Counted from the stretch's first letter, positions 17,356-27,300 are shown. The stretch is DNA of 64,000 nucleotides from Hymenobacter pini (GCF_020421205.1 NZ_JAIZZH010000002.1:558001-622000), one strand, 5' to 3'. Translations and numbers: made by a program. The notes: a model not told the origin generated them from the letters alone.

Positions 17356-18060
17356 ATGAAAAAACTATGGCAACTGCTCCCGCTGCTGGGGCTGTTGCTG
17401 GGTAGTTGCGCCCAGCACAAAGAAGAGGCCACTGTGGCCGAAGAAACACCCCAACAGCTCGTTGTACCACCCGCCGCCAACCTGCCGGGCGTACCACTGG
17501 GCCGCCTGTGGCAAACGCACCGCCCCGTTATCTACCAAGCCGATATGCGGATGCGGGTCACGGATTTTGAAGCGGCTACCGTGCAGCTGGATACTCTGCT
17601 GTACCAGCACGGCGCGTACTTGGCCGAAGCCCACGAAGCCTCTGACGACGGCCGCCACTCGCAACACCTGACCATCCGGGTACCCTCGGCGCGGTTTCTG
17701 CCCCTCACTTTCGCACTAGGCCGCTTGGGCTACGTTGAGCGCAAAGACATCAGCTCCCGCGACCTGACCTCCGAGCAACTGCAGGTACGCACGCAGGATA
17801 CCGTTACCAGCGTGTTATCGGCCCACGATAAGTTGCTGGCGGAAGAAGCCACCATGGGCACGCTCAACCTCGCTTACTATCAGCCCGTACCGGCCGAAAT
17901 GGGGCCGCAGCCCCTACTGGCGCCCCGCCTGCAGGCTGGCTTACGCTTTGGGTGGCATTTGCTGGGGGAGTTTGTGGTGGCCCTCACCTACCTCTGGCCA
18001 CTCACACTGGTACTGGCCGGCTGGCTGACCTACCGCCGCTGGCGCCGGCTACCAGCCTAA
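17356..18060 (+). CDS. DUF4349 lipoprotein, short copy
   Basis: 234 residues from the ATG at 17356. The signal MKKLWQLLPLLGLLLGSC has a clear lipobox cysteine, which decides the start over the upstream GTG/ATG codons at 17233. It is homologous to the 15754 gene: PVIYQADMRMRVTDFEAAT, QHLTIRVPSARFLPLTFALG and LNLAYYQPV align with the longer copy. About 34 residues of the helical middle are missing. The C-terminus again has one membrane helix and a basic end. The two genes are tandem paralogues separated by the oppositely oriented GAF gene. Confidence 0.8.
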   Translation: MKKLWQLLPLLGLLLGSCAQHKEEATVAEETPQQLVVPPAANLPGVPLGRLWQTHRPVIYQADMRMRVTDFEAATVQLDTLLYQHGAYLAEAHEASDDGRHSQHLTIRVPSARFLPLTFALGRLGYVERKDISSRDLTSEQLQVRTQDTVTSVLSAHDKLLAEEATMGTLNLAYYQPVPAEMGPQPLLAPRLQAGLRFGWHLLGEFVVALTYLWPLTLVLAGWLTYRRWRRLPA

Positions 18061-18137
18061 CTGCAGCTAGCTAGCCTTAACACCAACGCGCCCCGCCTGT
18101 CTCAAAGGACCAGCGGGGCGCGTTGGGTTAGCTGCAG
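18061..18137. terminator. Large bidirectional terminator hairpin
   Basis: CTGCAGCTAGC plus TAACACCAACGCGCCCCGC pairs with GCGGGGCGCGTTGGGTTA plus GCTGCAG. It sits exactly between two convergent genes, starting at the last base of the upstream stop codon region. Confidence 0.7.
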
Positions 18138-18145
18138 AAAAGTGG

Positions 18146-18481
18146 CTAGTCTACAATCATATCCACCACTGAGGTAACCAGCGAGAGGACAATACTGAAA
18201 ATCAGCGCGGAGAAGAAGCCGTCCACTTCAAAGCCCGACAGCAGGTAGCTGGCCAGCATTACAATCAGGGCGTTGATGACGAACAGGAACAGGCCCAGCG
18301 TAAGGACCGTAATTGGGAAGCCGATGATTTTCAGAATGGGCTTCACCACCGCGTTCAGAATGGCCAGCACAATTACCAGGATAACGGCGTCGCCGAAACC
18401 ACCAATCTGTGAACCGGGCAGGTACTTGGCCAGCACGTACGTGATGATGGCCGACAACAAAAACTTGAGAATGAAGCCCAT
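18146..18481 (-). CDS. Phage-holin-family (YvlD-like) small membrane protein
   Basis: 111 residues with four hydrophobic segments: residues 5-20, 29-48, 52-80 and 88-108. The segment ILNAVVKPILKIIGFPITVLT is the signature of the YvlD/holin-4 superfamily. In free-living bacteria this family is chromosomal and not linked to phage; there are no phage genes nearby. Function unknown, inner membrane. It is a single-gene unit between the terminator at 18061 and the arginase-family gene. Confidence 0.8.
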   Translation of the reverse strand: MGFILKFLLSAIITYVLAKYLPGSQIGGFGDAVILVIVLAILNAVVKPILKIIGFPITVLTLGLFLFVINALIVMLASYLLSGFEVDGFFSALIFSIVLSLVTSVVDMIVD

Positions 18482-18634
18482 ACGAGCACAAGGGGTTAGG
18501 TGAGAAAAGTACAGTATTCGGGGAGTTGCATACTGTACGTAGCCGGCACAAAAAAGTAGCAGCTGCCGGCCAAGCTCAGCCGTAAAGGCCTGCTTTTTCT
18601 GGCAGCTGCTTAGCTTCTGGGTTGCTTTTGTGGC

Positions 18635-19732
18635 CTATTTCTCTGCGTCGCGGGCCTTCAGGCGGCCTTGCGACACGCCCATCCAGTTGGCCATGTGAAA
18701 CAGTAGGCGGGCACCCACAATGGCATTCCATTCAGTGTCGCCGGGGGCCACTTCGTTCAGGTCGCAGCCGATAATGGTACGGCCCGAACGAACTACCATC
18801 CGGATCAGATACACGGCCTGCTCAAACTCCAGGCCGCCGGGTACGGGCGTGCCGGTGCCGGGGCACAGCTTGGGGTCCAGGCCGTCGATATCAAAGCTCA
18901 GGTACACTTTCTGGGGAAGCTGCGCCACAATCTTCTTGCACTCCTTTTTCCAGGATTTACCGCCCAGCATCTCATTCTGCAAAAACCGGTCGGTGAACAT
19001 GGTAACGCGGCCGTTGCTTTGAGCGGCGTATTCGGCCTCCTGCTGGCAATAGTCCCGAATGCCTACCTGCACCAGCTTTTTCACCTGGGGCAGTTTTAGG
19101 GCATTGTACATGATGGAAGCGTGCGAAAACTCGAACCCCTCGTAGGCGGGCCGCAGGTCGCAGTGGGCATCAATCTGCAGAATACCGAACTCCTCGTGGC
19201 GCTCAGCCAGTGCGTGCATGTACCCCAGGGGCGTGCTATGGTCCCCGCCCAGCACTACCACGCCTTTACCAGCGTCCAGCAGCGCGCCGGTTTTCTGCTT
19301 CAGCCACTCCAGCAGAGCCTGGCCACGCTGGTTGATGCGGGTGGGCACATCCACAAACGAGGCGTGGGTTTCCTCCGGCTCGCCATCTTCCAGCCAGCCA
19401 ATATATTCTTCGGCCAAGGGGCGCAGGCTGTGGCTTTCAGCCGCAATTTTTTCGTCGGGTTCCTCCATGGCCAGGCCCATACGCCAGGCGTCGGGCAGGT
19501 CTGGGTCGTAGAGGTCAACTTGCAAAGAAGCGGTGGCTATGGCCTCGGGGCCGGCAGCCGTACCGGCGCGGTACGATACAGTTACCTCCCAGGGCACGGG
19601 CACTACCACTACCTGCGCTTCCTCAGGCGTGAAGGGCAGGCCATATAAACCGCCCGCCGTATCACCCAGCGCATTAGGGTCGAAGCTGGCCAGTTTGCGT
19701 TCCAGAGCAGATGCAGAATCAGCCTTAGACAT
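18635..19732 (-). CDS. Arginase/agmatinase-family ureohydrolase
   Basis: 365 residues from the ATG at 19732 (MSKADSASALERKL). It uses a dinuclear manganese centre to hydrolyse a guanidino or formimino group. The metal-binding signatures are present: GGDHSTPLGY, QIDAHCDLR and SFDIDGLDP. The segment SFVDVPTRINQRGQALLEWL is typical of the large Bacteroidota agmatinase-like group. The substrate (agmatine, formiminoglutamate or another guanidine) is not decided by the sequence, and no histidine or polyamine genes flank it. The longer frame reaching 19957 contains no better start. Confidence 0.85.
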   Translation of the reverse strand: MSKADSASALERKLASFDPNALGDTAGGLYGLPFTPEEAQVVVVPVPWEVTVSYRAGTAAGPEAIATASLQVDLYDPDLPDAWRMGLAMEEPDEKIAAESHSLRPLAEEYIGWLEDGEPEETHASFVDVPTRINQRGQALLEWLKQKTGALLDAGKGVVVLGGDHSTPLGYMHALAERHEEFGILQIDAHCDLRPAYEGFEFSHASIMYNALKLPQVKKLVQVGIRDYCQQEAEYAAQSNGRVTMFTDRFLQNEMLGGKSWKKECKKIVAQLPQKVYLSFDIDGLDPKLCPGTGTPVPGGLEFEQAVYLIRMVVRSGRTIIGCDLNEVAPGDTEWNAIVGARLLFHMANWMGVSQGRLKARDAEK

Positions 19733-19848
19733 AGAAATGAGGGAATGAAAAAGTGAGTAAATCAGCCGAAAGCAGCAATGGCCCCGGTCCGCCAGTGCCG
19801 GTGCCGTAACGGCACGGCTCCGGCATCGGAGGCCATTTCGCCAATGTA

Positions 19849-19871
19849 AGGCCCCGTCGGCGCTGGGGCTT
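19849..19871 (-). terminator. Possible terminator of the chemotaxis operon
   Basis: On the minus strand AAGCCCC pairs with GGGGCCTT a few bases beyond the cheC stop codon. A second small hairpin (GTGCCGTAACGGCAC) lies at 19801-19815. T-runs are poor, so this is tentative. Confidence 0.35.
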
Positions 19872-19877
19872 GTGTGG

Positions 19878-20516
19878 TTAGGAAGTAGCTTGTTGCCCGC
19901 CCATAAAATCGTAGGTGCGGATAATTTCCAGAATCTTTTCGAACGTGTCCCGATCAAAGAAAATCATCAGGGGCAGCTCCACCGAATTTTCTTTGTCGGA
20001 GAATTGGGTTACCACCGAGAAAATCAGGGGCTGCACCATCGGCCGGTCTACCAGCAGATTGCGCAGAGAAGCTGCCATGTCGCCGCGCGGGTGCGCGGGC
20101 GGCGCACCGTAGATGTGCGCTTTCAGGATGTTGGCCAGCTGCGTGACCAAGGCTCCGGTGATGATGTTGCTGATTTCCAGCAGCAGCGACTCCTGCATCT
20201 CGTCAATCTGCACGGAATCAGAGGTGTTCATGCGCAGGCACACGCGCGACAACCGCTGCACATGCTGCCCGGAGAAGAACATGAGGGTAGTCCCGTTAAA
20301 GTCGCCCCGGATATCCGACTGAATAACCACGTGGCCAGTTTGTAGGTCTCCTACTTTATCCAGCACGCTTTTACCTGAGACAATATCCAGATTGGGTACT
20401 TCCAACAGCACCTTTTCCTGGGCGATAACCGCGAATGAATCGGCCGCCCGAGCAAGGCCGATATTCAGGATTTCGCGGATAATGTCCCGCTCCAGCTCCG
20501 TCATGTGCAAATCCAT
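19878..20516 (-). CDS. cheC: CheC-family CheY-P phosphatase
   Basis: 212 residues from the ATG at 20516; starts at 20537 and 20504 are possible. CheC proteins remove phosphate from CheY and end the signal. Both active-site helices have the D/S-x3-E-x2-N pattern: DIIREILN (residues 11-18) and SLLLEISN near residue 108. Two complete sites are predicted. The last gene of the minus-strand chemotaxis operon, 61 bases after cheA. CheC is more usual in Firmicutes and archaea. Here it is the only phosphatase candidate, since no CheZ is present. Confidence 0.8.
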   Translation of the reverse strand: MDLHMTELERDIIREILNIGLARAADSFAVIAQEKVLLEVPNLDIVSGKSVLDKVGDLQTGHVVIQSDIRGDFNGTTLMFFSGQHVQRLSRVCLRMNTSDSVQIDEMQESLLLEISNIITGALVTQLANILKAHIYGAPPAHPRGDMAASLRNLLVDRPMVQPLIFSVVTQFSDKENSVELPLMIFFDRDTFEKILEIIRTYDFMGGQQATS

Positions 20517-20577
20517 AGATATCAGTTGAAGAAACAAACAGCCGTAACCGGTTGCTTCAGGTCTGCAATTACGAAAA

Positions 20578-22212
20578 TTATGGCCGTTTGGCTAAAAACA
20601 GTCGAGTTAACGCGGGCACATCAAGCACCAGGCATACCTGCCCGCTGCCCAACAGCGTAACGCCGCCAAACAAGTCAATGGTATCCAGCGGTTTACTCAT
20701 GGGTTTCACCACGATATCCTGCTGGCGCAAAAACCGGTCGACGATAAGGCCGAGCCGGCGGTTGTTGTAGTTGACAATGATAATATCCTGGCGGCCCTGC
20801 ACGTCGGCTTTCACGGCGGGCGGCAAAGGCCCGTCGCCGTTGTGCAGTAGCTTGCGCAGAGATACTACCGGTACATTTTCTTCCTGAATGCGCGTGATGA
20901 GTACGCCGCCCACCACGTTGAAGCTCTCCGGCAGCAGAGAAACCACCGAATCGGTATGCATGAGCGGAATGGCGTAGTTGCGCTGGTCCAGTTGGAACAG
21001 CAGCGCGCCTTTCACGGCAATGGACGTAGGCAGCACCAGCGTAAACGTAGTACCCTGGCCCAACACCGACTCCACGCGTAGCTGGCCGCCCAGTGAGTCG
21101 ATGGCCAGCTTTACCACGTCGAGGCCCACCCCGCGGCCCGAAATTTCGGTTACCTCTTTGGCCATGGAAAAGCCTGGCTCGAACAGGAAGGCCCGAACAG
21201 CATCGTCGTCGAGGGTAGCGGCCACGTTGGCGGCTACCAGTCCCCGCTCCACGGCTTTGCGCCGCACGCTTTCCACGTTGATGCCCCGGCCGTCATCCTG
21301 CACCTGAATCAGCACATCGTCCCGCTCGGTGCGGGCCATCAGGGTAAGGTGGCCTTGGGCGGATTTACCGGCGGCTTCCCGCTCGGCGGGCGTTTCAAGG
21401 CCGTGGCCGATGGCATTGCGCACCAAGTGCAGCAGCGAGTCGGTGATGATCTGCAGAATGTTACGGTCAATCTGGATGTCTTCCCCCACCATAGTGAGCT
21501 CCACATCCTTCTTCTCGGCCGTGGCCACGTCGCGCACCACCCGCGGAAACTTACTGAACAAAGAGCCTACGCCTACCAAGCGGGCGTCCATCACACTGTA
21601 CTGCAGCTCATCGGCAATACGTGAGAGGTGGGTAGCGGCGGCCAGCAAGGCCGGGTTGCCAATTTCCTGGCTGAGCGTAAGCACCCGGTCCCGGTCAATA
21701 ATCAACTCGCCCACCAAGTTCATCAGGTGGTCAAGCTTTTTGATCTGGATGTATACTAAGTCGGACAGCTCCAGTTTGCGGCTGGCATCCTCTTCATCTT
21801 CCTCCTCTTCCGCCTCCAGAATGGGTTCCTCTCCCTGCACCAGCCGGTCCAGGTTGTCCATGAGGCGGTCCACGGTGGGCATATCCTCGTTGGCCCCTAC
21901 AGCCCGAATCATCTCGCCGATGGTATCGATGCCGCTAAACAGCACGGGCACCAGTGAGCCGGTGAAGGACCGCTCCTTGCTGCGAATCAGCCCGAAGATG
22001 GTTTCCATGTGGTGGGCCAGCTCGCCAATGGCGTTGTAGCCCATAGCCCGGGAGTTGGACTTGAGGTTGTGCATGAGCCGGAACAGCTCATTCAGGGCCG
22101 CTTCATCACCGGGGTTACGCTCCAGCTCACTGATGTGGCGGCTCATGGCGTCGTAGTACTCCAACGCCTCCGCCATGAAAATTTCCCGGTATTCCTGTTC
22201 CCGTGACTTCAT
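20578..22212 (-). CDS. cheA: Chemotaxis histidine kinase CheA
   Basis: 544 residues, short for CheA. Domains in order: an HPt domain with phospho-acceptor His48 in LMHNLKSNSRAMG; an acidic linker (EAEEEEDEEDA, about 135-145) in place of the usual P2 domain; a dimerisation helix pair around LDHLMNLVGELIIDRDRV; an ATPase domain with LVRNAIGHGLE, DDGRGI, FEPGFS and GRGVGLDVV; and a CheW-like domain from about residue 410. The N-box has Gly where Asp is usual (NAIGHG). Lack of P2 implies lower-affinity docking of CheY. Its ATG overlaps the cheB stop by 4 bases, so the two are translationally coupled. Confidence 0.93.
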   Translation of the reverse strand: MKSREQEYREIFMAEALEYYDAMSRHISELERNPGDEAALNELFRLMHNLKSNSRAMGYNAIGELAHHMETIFGLIRSKERSFTGSLVPVLFSGIDTIGEMIRAVGANEDMPTVDRLMDNLDRLVQGEEPILEAEEEEDEEDASRKLELSDLVYIQIKKLDHLMNLVGELIIDRDRVLTLSQEIGNPALLAAATHLSRIADELQYSVMDARLVGVGSLFSKFPRVVRDVATAEKKDVELTMVGEDIQIDRNILQIITDSLLHLVRNAIGHGLETPAEREAAGKSAQGHLTLMARTERDDVLIQVQDDGRGINVESVRRKAVERGLVAANVAATLDDDAVRAFLFEPGFSMAKEVTEISGRGVGLDVVKLAIDSLGGQLRVESVLGQGTTFTLVLPTSIAVKGALLFQLDQRNYAIPLMHTDSVVSLLPESFNVVGGVLITRIQEENVPVVSLRKLLHNGDGPLPPAVKADVQGRQDIIIVNYNNRRLGLIVDRFLRQQDIVVKPMSKPLDTIDLFGGVTLLGSGQVCLVLDVPALTRLFLAKRP

Positions 22213-23288
22213 TGGGCGCTGGCTGGTTGAAGGCGGGAACTAAACCGGGTGGCGGGAACGGGCCGGGGCTGCACGTACCGTAGCACGGTAGTGGCCATGT
22301 CTGATAAGGGTACTATTTCTGAAGCCAACCCCGCCTGAATAACCGATTTGGGCATGCTGAACACGGCGGAGGAAGCCTCATCCTGCACCAGCACAGTACC
22401 GCCGGCCTGCCGAATGGCGCGGGCCCCGGCCGTACCATCGTGGCCCAGCCCGGTGAGTACTACCCCTACCACATTGCGCCCTACCAGCCGGGCAGCCGAC
22501 TGCATTAGAATGTCAATGGATGGTACATCTAGGCTGGCTTCACTCACAAAATTCGTTTGCCACCCCAGCCACGGGCTGCCAGTCATGGGTTGTACTACCG
22601 TATTGTGCCCACCGGGTGCTACCAGCACTCGGCCAGCCTGCAGACGGGTACCAGAACCGGCAGCCTCCACCGGTAGCACGCACGACCGACGCAGCCGTTC
22701 CACCAAGAAATCGGTGAAATGTGCCGGCAGATGCACGGCTACCAGGATAGCCCACGGAAAATGCGCTGGCACTGAGCGTAGTAATGTTTCTACTGCCGGT
22801 GCGCCGCCCGTAGAACCACCCAGCACAACAATTCCCTGCGGAGGCAGCGGAATAGCCTGCGTACGGATGCGCATGCTTGCAGGTGCCATTCCGTTGAGGC
22901 GAGGTCGGGCCGCCAGCAACTTACGCACTACCAACCGGTGCCACTCAGCCAACTCCGGGGTTGAAGCGGGGGGCGAGGTAATCCAGTCGTACACTCCCAA
23001 ACGCGCGGCTTCGCGCAGCATACCCGGTAAGGGTGGCTGTGCACAGCACAGCAGCACCGGCACCGGATACTGGCGCTGCAACTGCTCCAGATCCGACAAA
23101 CCATCTTCAGCCACCAGTACCACACCAGGCCGCAGCCGGCGGGCTAGCACGGGTAGTTGCCCGGCGGATATAGCCGTACCCACCACCTCCAGCTCGGAAA
23201 TAGCGGGCAGCAAACGGCCTAGCGCCGTGCGAACGGCGGTAGGCAGATTACCAAGCAACAGGGTGAAGGGAGGAACGAACGTAGACAC
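22209..23288 (-). CDS. cheB: CheB methylesterase with degenerate receiver domain
   Basis: 359 residues. It removes methyl groups from receptor glutamates. The C-terminal esterase is intact: Ser159 in LGGSTGG, His186 in VHLPAHFT and Asp284 in TGLGHDGTAG. The N-terminal 110 residues keep the receiver pattern but not its chemistry: the acidic pair is LLGN, the phospho-acceptor aspartate position is Ala60 (VLVAEDGL), and the conserved lysine region reads TSPP. It should not be phosphorylated by CheA. No cheR is present in the window. Between cheY (56 bases away) and cheA (4-base overlap). Confidence 0.92.
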   Translation of the reverse strand: MSTFVPPFTLLLGNLPTAVRTALGRLLPAISELEVVGTAISAGQLPVLARRLRPGVVLVAEDGLSDLEQLQRQYPVPVLLCCAQPPLPGMLREAARLGVYDWITSPPASTPELAEWHRLVVRKLLAARPRLNGMAPASMRIRTQAIPLPPQGIVVLGGSTGGAPAVETLLRSVPAHFPWAILVAVHLPAHFTDFLVERLRRSCVLPVEAAGSGTRLQAGRVLVAPGGHNTVVQPMTGSPWLGWQTNFVSEASLDVPSIDILMQSAARLVGRNVVGVVLTGLGHDGTAGARAIRQAGGTVLVQDEASSAVFSMPKSVIQAGLASEIVPLSDMATTVLRYVQPRPVPATRFSSRLQPASAQ

Positions 23289-23344
23289 GGAGTAGGAAAC
23301 ACCAACGCGGCCGGGCTACGGTAGCCGGCCGGACAAACCGGAAC

Positions 23345-23731
23345 TTAGGCCTGATCGGCGGAAGAAGACTCTTGCAGGGCGCTGCCCACAATTTCCAGCA
23401 CTTTCTCCTCGGAGAAGGGCTTCACGATATAAGCAGTAGCGCCGCTTTCGAGGGCCTCGTTTACAATTACCTCCTGGCCTACGGCCGAGCACATTACCAC
23501 TTTCACGTCGGGCTGCTCCTGCCGGATGCCTTTGAGCACGTCCAGGCCAGTGTTATCTGGCAGAATTACGTCAAGGGTAATCAAGTCAGGCTTAGTTTCA
23601 GTGGCCATTTCCAGGGCCTGCTGGCCATTGGCGGCCTCGCCTACTACCTCATAGCCAGCGTCGGTGAGCATATTCTTGAGCATCGTACGCATGTAAAAGG
23701 AGTCGTCGACGATGAGGATGCGGTTTTTCAT
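23345..23731 (-). CDS. cheY: CheY-like single-domain response regulator
   Basis: 128 residues, a lone receiver domain. The acidic pair is Asp9-Asp10 in LIVDDS, the phospho-acceptor is Asp54 in ITLDVILP, Ser82 lies in MCSAVG, and Lys104 is in IVKPFSEE. It should carry the output of CheA. Its target is not visible, since no flagellar switch or pilus motor gene is in the window. A glycine/alanine-rich surface and an acidic tail (SSSADQA) are unremarkable. It lies in the operon between cheW and cheB. Confidence 0.92.
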   Translation of the reverse strand: MKNRILIVDDSFYMRTMLKNMLTDAGYEVVGEAANGQQALEMATETKPDLITLDVILPDNTGLDVLKGIRQEQPDVKVVMCSAVGQEVIVNEALESGATAYIVKPFSEEKVLEIVGSALQESSSADQA

Positions 23732-23780
23732 GGGAAGTGCGAAAAGCAGAATGAGGAAAAAGCTGGACAGTCGGAAAAAA

Positions 23781-24308
23781 CTACGCCTTTGTACGGCTGC
23801 CCGAACCGGAAGATTCCGCTTTGGGCTGCAGCTGCATAATTTCCGACGGGGTCAACAGCTTCAGCATATCGAGCACCACAATGATGCGGTCCTCGATTTT
23901 GGCGATGCCCTCGATGTATTTGTCGTGAATGTTAATATCCTGGATGAACTCGGGCGCTTTCTCGATGACGGATTGCTGAATAGACAGCGGCTGAGGTACC
24001 TCGCGCACCATGATGCCAATGGTGTACTCCTTGGCTTCGATGGCCATGGTGTACGATACGGCGGGCATATCCTGGCCGGCAGGCCGCAGCCGAAACCGCT
24101 CTTCCAGGTCGATAATGGCAATGATGTCGCCGCGCAGGTTGGCAATACCCTTCACAAAGGGAGGGGTTTTGGGCATGCGGGCAATTTCCGGAGTAATGGT
24201 TACCTCCTTTACCTGCTCAATGCGAATCCCGTATTCTTCCTCCCCCAGCCGAAATACAATCAGCTGAATGATGGGGTCTTGTTTGGCGTTTTTTTCAGAA
24301 TCAGGCAT
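23781..24308 (-). CDS. cheW: CheW coupling protein
   Basis: 175 residues. It links receptor tips to CheA. The typical beginning QLIVFRLGEEEYGIRIEQVKEV is followed by PPFVKGIANLRGDIIAIIDLEERF, the hallmark loop of the family, and IMVREVPQPLSIQ. The C-terminus extends about 20 residues past the fold (ending SGSGSRTKA) and is probably flexible. Between the poly-HAMP receptor (65 bases) and cheY (49 bases), same strand. Confidence 0.93.
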   Translation of the reverse strand: MPDSEKNAKQDPIIQLIVFRLGEEEYGIRIEQVKEVTITPEIARMPKTPPFVKGIANLRGDIIAIIDLEERFRLRPAGQDMPAVSYTMAIEAKEYTIGIMVREVPQPLSIQQSVIEKAPEFIQDINIHDKYIEGIAKIEDRIIVVLDMLKLLTPSEIMQLQPKAESSGSGSRTKA

Positions 24309-24373
24309 GCCTGAGAGGGTAGCGTTAACCGAAATACTTGGGCAGCATTCCGGTAAACGAGGATGACGTCAGC

Positions 24374-27300
24374 TTATTTGGTTTTGCGCTTGGAAGCCCG
24401 GGCTTTTGGGGCGGCCGTTTCGGCCGGAGCCTCAGTTGCCGCGGCCGCTTTAGCGTTCCGGCGGGAGCCTGCTTTGCGGCCGGTTTCGGGAGCTTTATCC
24501 GTAGCAGCGGCTACTGGTGCTGCGGCCGGAGTGGCTGTGGTAGCAGCTCGGCGGTGGGGACGCTTCCGCTCGGTAGCAGGAGCCGGCGTTTCCACGGTGG
24601 CGGTGCGGCGGGTAGCGGCTGGAGTTGCCGGAGCGGCCGTTGCTGGCTGGGGGCTGGTGCGCCGCAGCAGCGACCGGCGCCGGATGGGCTCGGGTTCCGG
24701 CTCGGGTTCCGGTTCCACGTCTTCCATCAGCTGGAAGGCCGAGAGGCCCAGCTGCAGGTCGTCGGCAATATCCGTGAGCCTCTGGCTGCTGGTAGTCAGC
24801 TCCTGCATGCTTGTGGAGAGCTGTTTAGCGGTGCTGGCTACTTGCTGCGTACCCGAGGCCGTTTGCTCGGCAATGGCTACTACTTCTTCCACGTACTTCA
24901 CCACGTCGCCAATCGAGGTTTTCTGTACCTCGGTAGCCGTAAGAATGTCGCGGGAAGTGCGCAGGGTTTCACCCGAGGAGGTGGCAATGTTCTTAAAGGC
25001 CGAGCTGGCCTCGAAGGTGGCATTTTTTCCTTTGAGTACCCGGCCTTCCATGGTGCTGATAGCGGAGGCAGCCGACGTAGTGTCCTTCTTCACGTCCTCT
25101 ACCAGCGTGGCAATTTCGCCGGCCGATTTGCGGGAGCCTTCGGCCAGTTTCCGGATTTCCTCGGCTACTACGGCAAAACCACGGCCGGCTTCCCCGGCAC
25201 GGGCGGCCTCAATGGCAGCGTTCAGGGCCAGCAGGTTGGTTTGGGCGGCAATGTCGGTGATTACGCCCAGCGACTTGCTGATTTCACCCGAGCGGGTGCT
25301 GAGTACTTCGATGGTCTTGGAGGTCTGGGCAGCAGCGTTGCTGATTTCCTCCATGTTTTTTACCACTTCAGCCACCGTTTTCAGACCCAGCTGCGAGGTT
25401 TGCTCACCCAGAATAGCCGCCTTGATACCCACATCGGCTTTACCGGCTGTTTCTTTGGTAGCCTGCATGATTTCTTCAATCAGCTTGAAGGCCTGGTCGG
25501 TTTTTAGAGCCTGGTTCTGAGCGCCTTCGGCCATCTGTTGCATAGCCAGGGCCACGTCAACGGTTACGCGGCTCATCTCCTGCCCTTTCACTACCATGTC
25601 CTCCGACGATTCGCCCACAATCTGCGACGATTCGTTGATTTCGCCCAGCAGCTCGTTGAGGTTGTCAACGGCTAAGTTGAGGGCGTCGGCCATGGCGCGG
25701 ATGTCGCCGGTGGTTTCAATTTCCACCTGCTGGGTCAGGTCGCCTTCCGAAATGGCCCGCACTACGCGCGACACTTCCAGTACCGGCGAGGCAATGCTTT
25801 CGATGAGAGCGTTCAGCGTGTCCACCAGTTCTTTCCAGGAGCCCGATACGTCGGTTACCGTGGCGCGTTCCGTCAGCTTGCCCTCGCCCCCGGCTACGCG
25901 GGCCACGCGGCTTACTTCCGAAGCCAGACGGTTCAGGTCGTCCACCATGCGGTTGATGGTTTCGGCCAGGTCGGCCACCTCACCCTTGGCGTCCAGGGTC
26001 AGCTTCTGGGTCAAGTCACCTTGCGATACGGCCGTTACTACCTTCACAATGCCCCGCACCTGGGTGGTGAGGTTAGCGGCCATGGTGTTTACGTTGTCGG
26101 TCAGGTCCTTCCAAACGCCCGATACGTTGGGCACATCGGCCTGGCCACCGAGGCGGCCATCAGTACCTACTTCCAAGGCCACACGGGTTACTTCGCCGGC
26201 AAACACGTTGAGCGAGTCCACCATCTGGTTGATGTTGTCCTTCAGGTCGAGCAGTTCGCCTTTTACGTCAACGGATACTTTCTGCGACAGGTCGCCGCGG
26301 GCTACGGCGGAGGTTACGTTGGCAATGTCGCGCACCTGGCTGGTGAGCGAGGCGGCCATGAAGTTTACGTTGTCGGTGAGGTCCTTCCAGGTACCACGCA
26401 CGTTGGGCACCACGGCCTGTCCGCCAAGGCGACCTTCCGTGCCTACTTCGCGGGCCACGCGGGTTACTTCGTCGCCGAAGGTGTTGAGCGAGTCCACCAT
26501 CTGGTTGAGGTTTTCCTTCAGCTGCAACAGTTCGCCGCGCACGTTTACCGTCACCTTCTGGCTCAAGTCGCCGCGGGCTACGGCGGTAGCCACGTTGGCA
26601 ATGTCCCGCACCTGACTCGTCAAGTTCGAGGCCATCGTGTTTACGTTGTCCGTCAGGTCTTTCCAGGTACCGGAAACGCTCGGCACGTTGGCCTGCCCCC
26701 CGAGGATACCTTCCGTACCCACCTCACGCGCCACGCGGGTTACCTCGCCGGCGAAGATGTTCAGGGAGTCCACCATCTGATTGAGGATGTTCTTCAGGTC
26801 GAGAATCTCGCCTTTCACATCCACCGTCATCTTCTGGGTCAGGTCGCCTTTTGCTACGGCGGTAGCCACGTTGGCAATGTCGCGCACCTGAGAGGTAAGG
26901 TTGCTGGCCATCGTGTTTACGTTGTCCGTCAGCTCCTTCCAGGTACCACCAACGCGGGGCACCGAGGCCTGGCCGCCGAGGCGACCTTCGGTGCCTACTT
27001 CGCGGGCTACGCGGGTTACTTCGTCACCGAAGATGTTGAGCGAGTCCACCATCTGGTTGAGGATGTTCTTCAGCTCCAGGATTTCTCCTTTCACATCCAC
27101 GGTCATCTTCTGGCTCAAGTCGCCGCGGGCTACGGCGGTAGCCACGTTAGCAATGTCTCGTACCTGCAGGGTCAGGTTCGAGGCCATGTTGTTTACGTTA
27201 TCCGTCAGCTCTTTCCACACGCCGGCCACATTCGGTACTGAGGCCTGGCCACCCAGTTTACCATCGGTACCTACCTCAAGCGCCACGCGGGTTACTTCGC

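Noticed and set aside
18146..18481. Prophage remnant suggested by the holin-family gene
   Set aside because: No other phage gene, integrase or attachment site was found. This family is common as a chromosomal membrane protein.
26021..27241. 406-residue plus-strand frame opposite the HAMP repeats, itself repetitive
   Set aside because: The apparent protein repeats are only the complement of the 276-bp coding units.
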